Below are positions 63,175 through 64,000 of a DNA stretch of 64,000 nt, piece by piece (position 1 is the first letter of the stretch; each line of letters opens with the position of its first letter). A program made the position numbers and the translations under genes. The stretch is taken from the NCBI RefSeq assembly GCF_002407245.1, contig NZ_CP010681.1, positions 3,361,001 to 3,425,000 on the forward strand, read 5' to 3'. The notes beneath the pieces are model-generated. The model saw nothing but the letters and a program-made list of their open reading frames with translations. It searched no databases and was not told where the DNA came from. This DNA comes from Phaeobacter piscinae. GTDB lineage: Bacteria > Pseudomonadota > Alphaproteobacteria > Rhodobacterales > Rhodobacteraceae.

Positions 63175-64000
63175 GGCTCCTGCTCCTCGGCAATCTGGTC
63201 CATCGCGCGCACCAGTTCCGCGCTGATTCCCGGTTCCGACAGAGCATGGCCGGCATTGCGTACCATCTTCAACTCTGCATTTGGCCACAGCTCCTTCAAT
63301 CGCCAGGCCGAGGTTGGCGGGCAGATCATATCATACCGCCCCTGCACGATGATGCCTGGAATATGCGATATGCGGCTCATATTGGCGAAGATCTGGCCGT
63401 CGTAGTCGAGAAAGCCGCCGTTGATGAAGTAGTGATTCTCCAACCGGGCAAAGGCACGGGCGTAGTCGCCGGGGCTTTCTCCTGAGACGCCGTTGGAGTG
63501 GATAGAGGCCAGAGCATTTTCCCAAGCGGACCAAGCCCGCCCGAAACGTATCTCCTCTGCCATATCGCCCGAAAACAACCGCCGGTTATAGGCCGCGATC
63601 AGGTCGCTGCGCTCATCGTCCGGGATCAGCGAGACAAATCGCGACCAGGTTTCCGGCCAGAACCGACCGGCGCCGCCTCCGTAGAACCAGTCCAGTTCCG
63701 ACTTGGTCATCAGGAAAACGCCGCGCAGGATCAGCTGGCGCACTCTCTCTGGATGGGTCTGGGCATAGATCAGCGACAGCGTCGCCCCCCAGCTGCCACC
63801 GAACACCATCCATTGCGACACTCCGATCAGGCGTCGGATGATTTCCATATCCGCAACCAGATGCCAGGTGGTATTGTCCTCGCAGGAGGCATGTGGCCGC
63901 GACCGCCCGCACCCCCGCTGATCGAACAGGATAATCCTGTAACGCTCCGGATCAAAATACCGTCGCATCGCCGGGCTGGATCCGCCACCCGGCCCCCCGT
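63171..64000 (-). CDS. pip: proline iminopeptidase, partial
   Basis: An alpha/beta-hydrolase running off the right edge of the window, with at least 276 residues visible. The first visible codons read GGPGGGSSPAM, the oxyanion-hole motif of proline iminopeptidases. Then come LFDQRGCGRSRPHASC, the nucleophile elbow GGSWGATLSL, and later the catalytic Asp (VQGRYDMICPP) and His (NAGHALSEPG). It removes N-terminal proline from peptides. A peptide-binding-type protein is coupled directly downstream, hinting at peptide use. Confidence 0.92.
   Translation of the reverse strand, partial: GGPGGGSSPAMRRYFDPERYRIILFDQRGCGRSRPHASCEDNTTWHLVADMEIIRRLIGVSQWMVFGGSWGATLSLIYAQTHPERVRQLILRGVFLMTKSELDWFYGGGAGRFWPETWSRFVSLIPDDERSDLIAAYNRRLFSGDMAEEIRFGRAWSAWENALASIHSNGVSGESPGDYARAFARLENHYFINGGFLDYDGQIFANMSRISHIPGIIVQGRYDMICPPTSAWRLKELWPNAELKMVRNAGHALSEPGISAELVRAMDQIAEEQEP

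Overview
The window reads as chromosomal DNA of a marine alphaproteobacterium of the Roseobacter group (Rhodobacteraceae, Phaeobacter/Ruegeria-like). This is inferred from the gene content and order: petP-petR, deacetylase-xseB-ispA-dxs, secA / parvulin-argJ-mutT and rimP-nusA-ylxR-infB. The GC-rich codon use and recognisable protein families point the same way. There are no rRNA or tRNA genes, insertion sequences, phage genes or CRISPR arrays. Gene density is high, and only one gap exceeds 300 bases. The last gene (proline iminopeptidase) runs off the right edge.

Layout. 0.1-7.1 kb: petPR regulators, then a tightly packed operon for a histone-deacetylase-like amidohydrolase, exonuclease VII small subunit, farnesyl diphosphate synthase and DXP synthase, followed by an epimerase and a methyltransferase. 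7.3-12.4 kb: a catabolic acyl-CoA cluster (CaiD-like hydratase, ADP-forming CoA ligase, acyl-CoA dehydrogenase) with a divergent GlxA/AraC regulator. 12.5-18.5 kb: adenine deaminase plus AMP nucleosidase (AMP to adenine to hypoxanthine), an HU-like protein, a DMT exporter and an msrB-msrA pair. 18.6-26.1 kb: hydantoinase/oxoprolinase, queG, the threonine-degradation pair kbl-tdh with an XRE-cupin regulator, and a thiolase.

26.2-37.7 kb is a polyamine island. It holds a four-gene PotABCD-type importer on the minus strand, a SpuC-like putrescine aminotransferase, a GntR/FCD regulator and a potFGHI operon on the plus strand. 37.7-43.5 kb carries surface-carbohydrate functions: glycosyltransferase, galE, galU, a KdsB-type cytidylyltransferase, cysQ and an orphan polysaccharide-export ABC permease. 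43.5-56.7 kb is housekeeping: alkB, dnaK-dnaJ, radC, a PBP-OmpA fusion with an unknown periplasmic partner, secA, a parvulin, argJ, mutT and a 44-residue small ORF. 56.8-64 kb is the infB-ylxR-nusA-rimP operon (minus strand), preceded by a half-length solute-binding protein and proline iminopeptidase.

I see no clearly new multi-gene system. The best leads are regulatory or structural. They are a pair of near-identical 14-bp dyads between the XRE-cupin gene and kbl-tdh, a strong terminator in the putative leader of rimP-nusA-infB, and a threonine dehydrogenase lacking all four structural zinc cysteines. Others are a motif shared by the two promoter regions flanking the GntR gene, unusually enlarged Pot-type permeases, and the unknown periplasmic gene between secA and the PBP-OmpA fusion.
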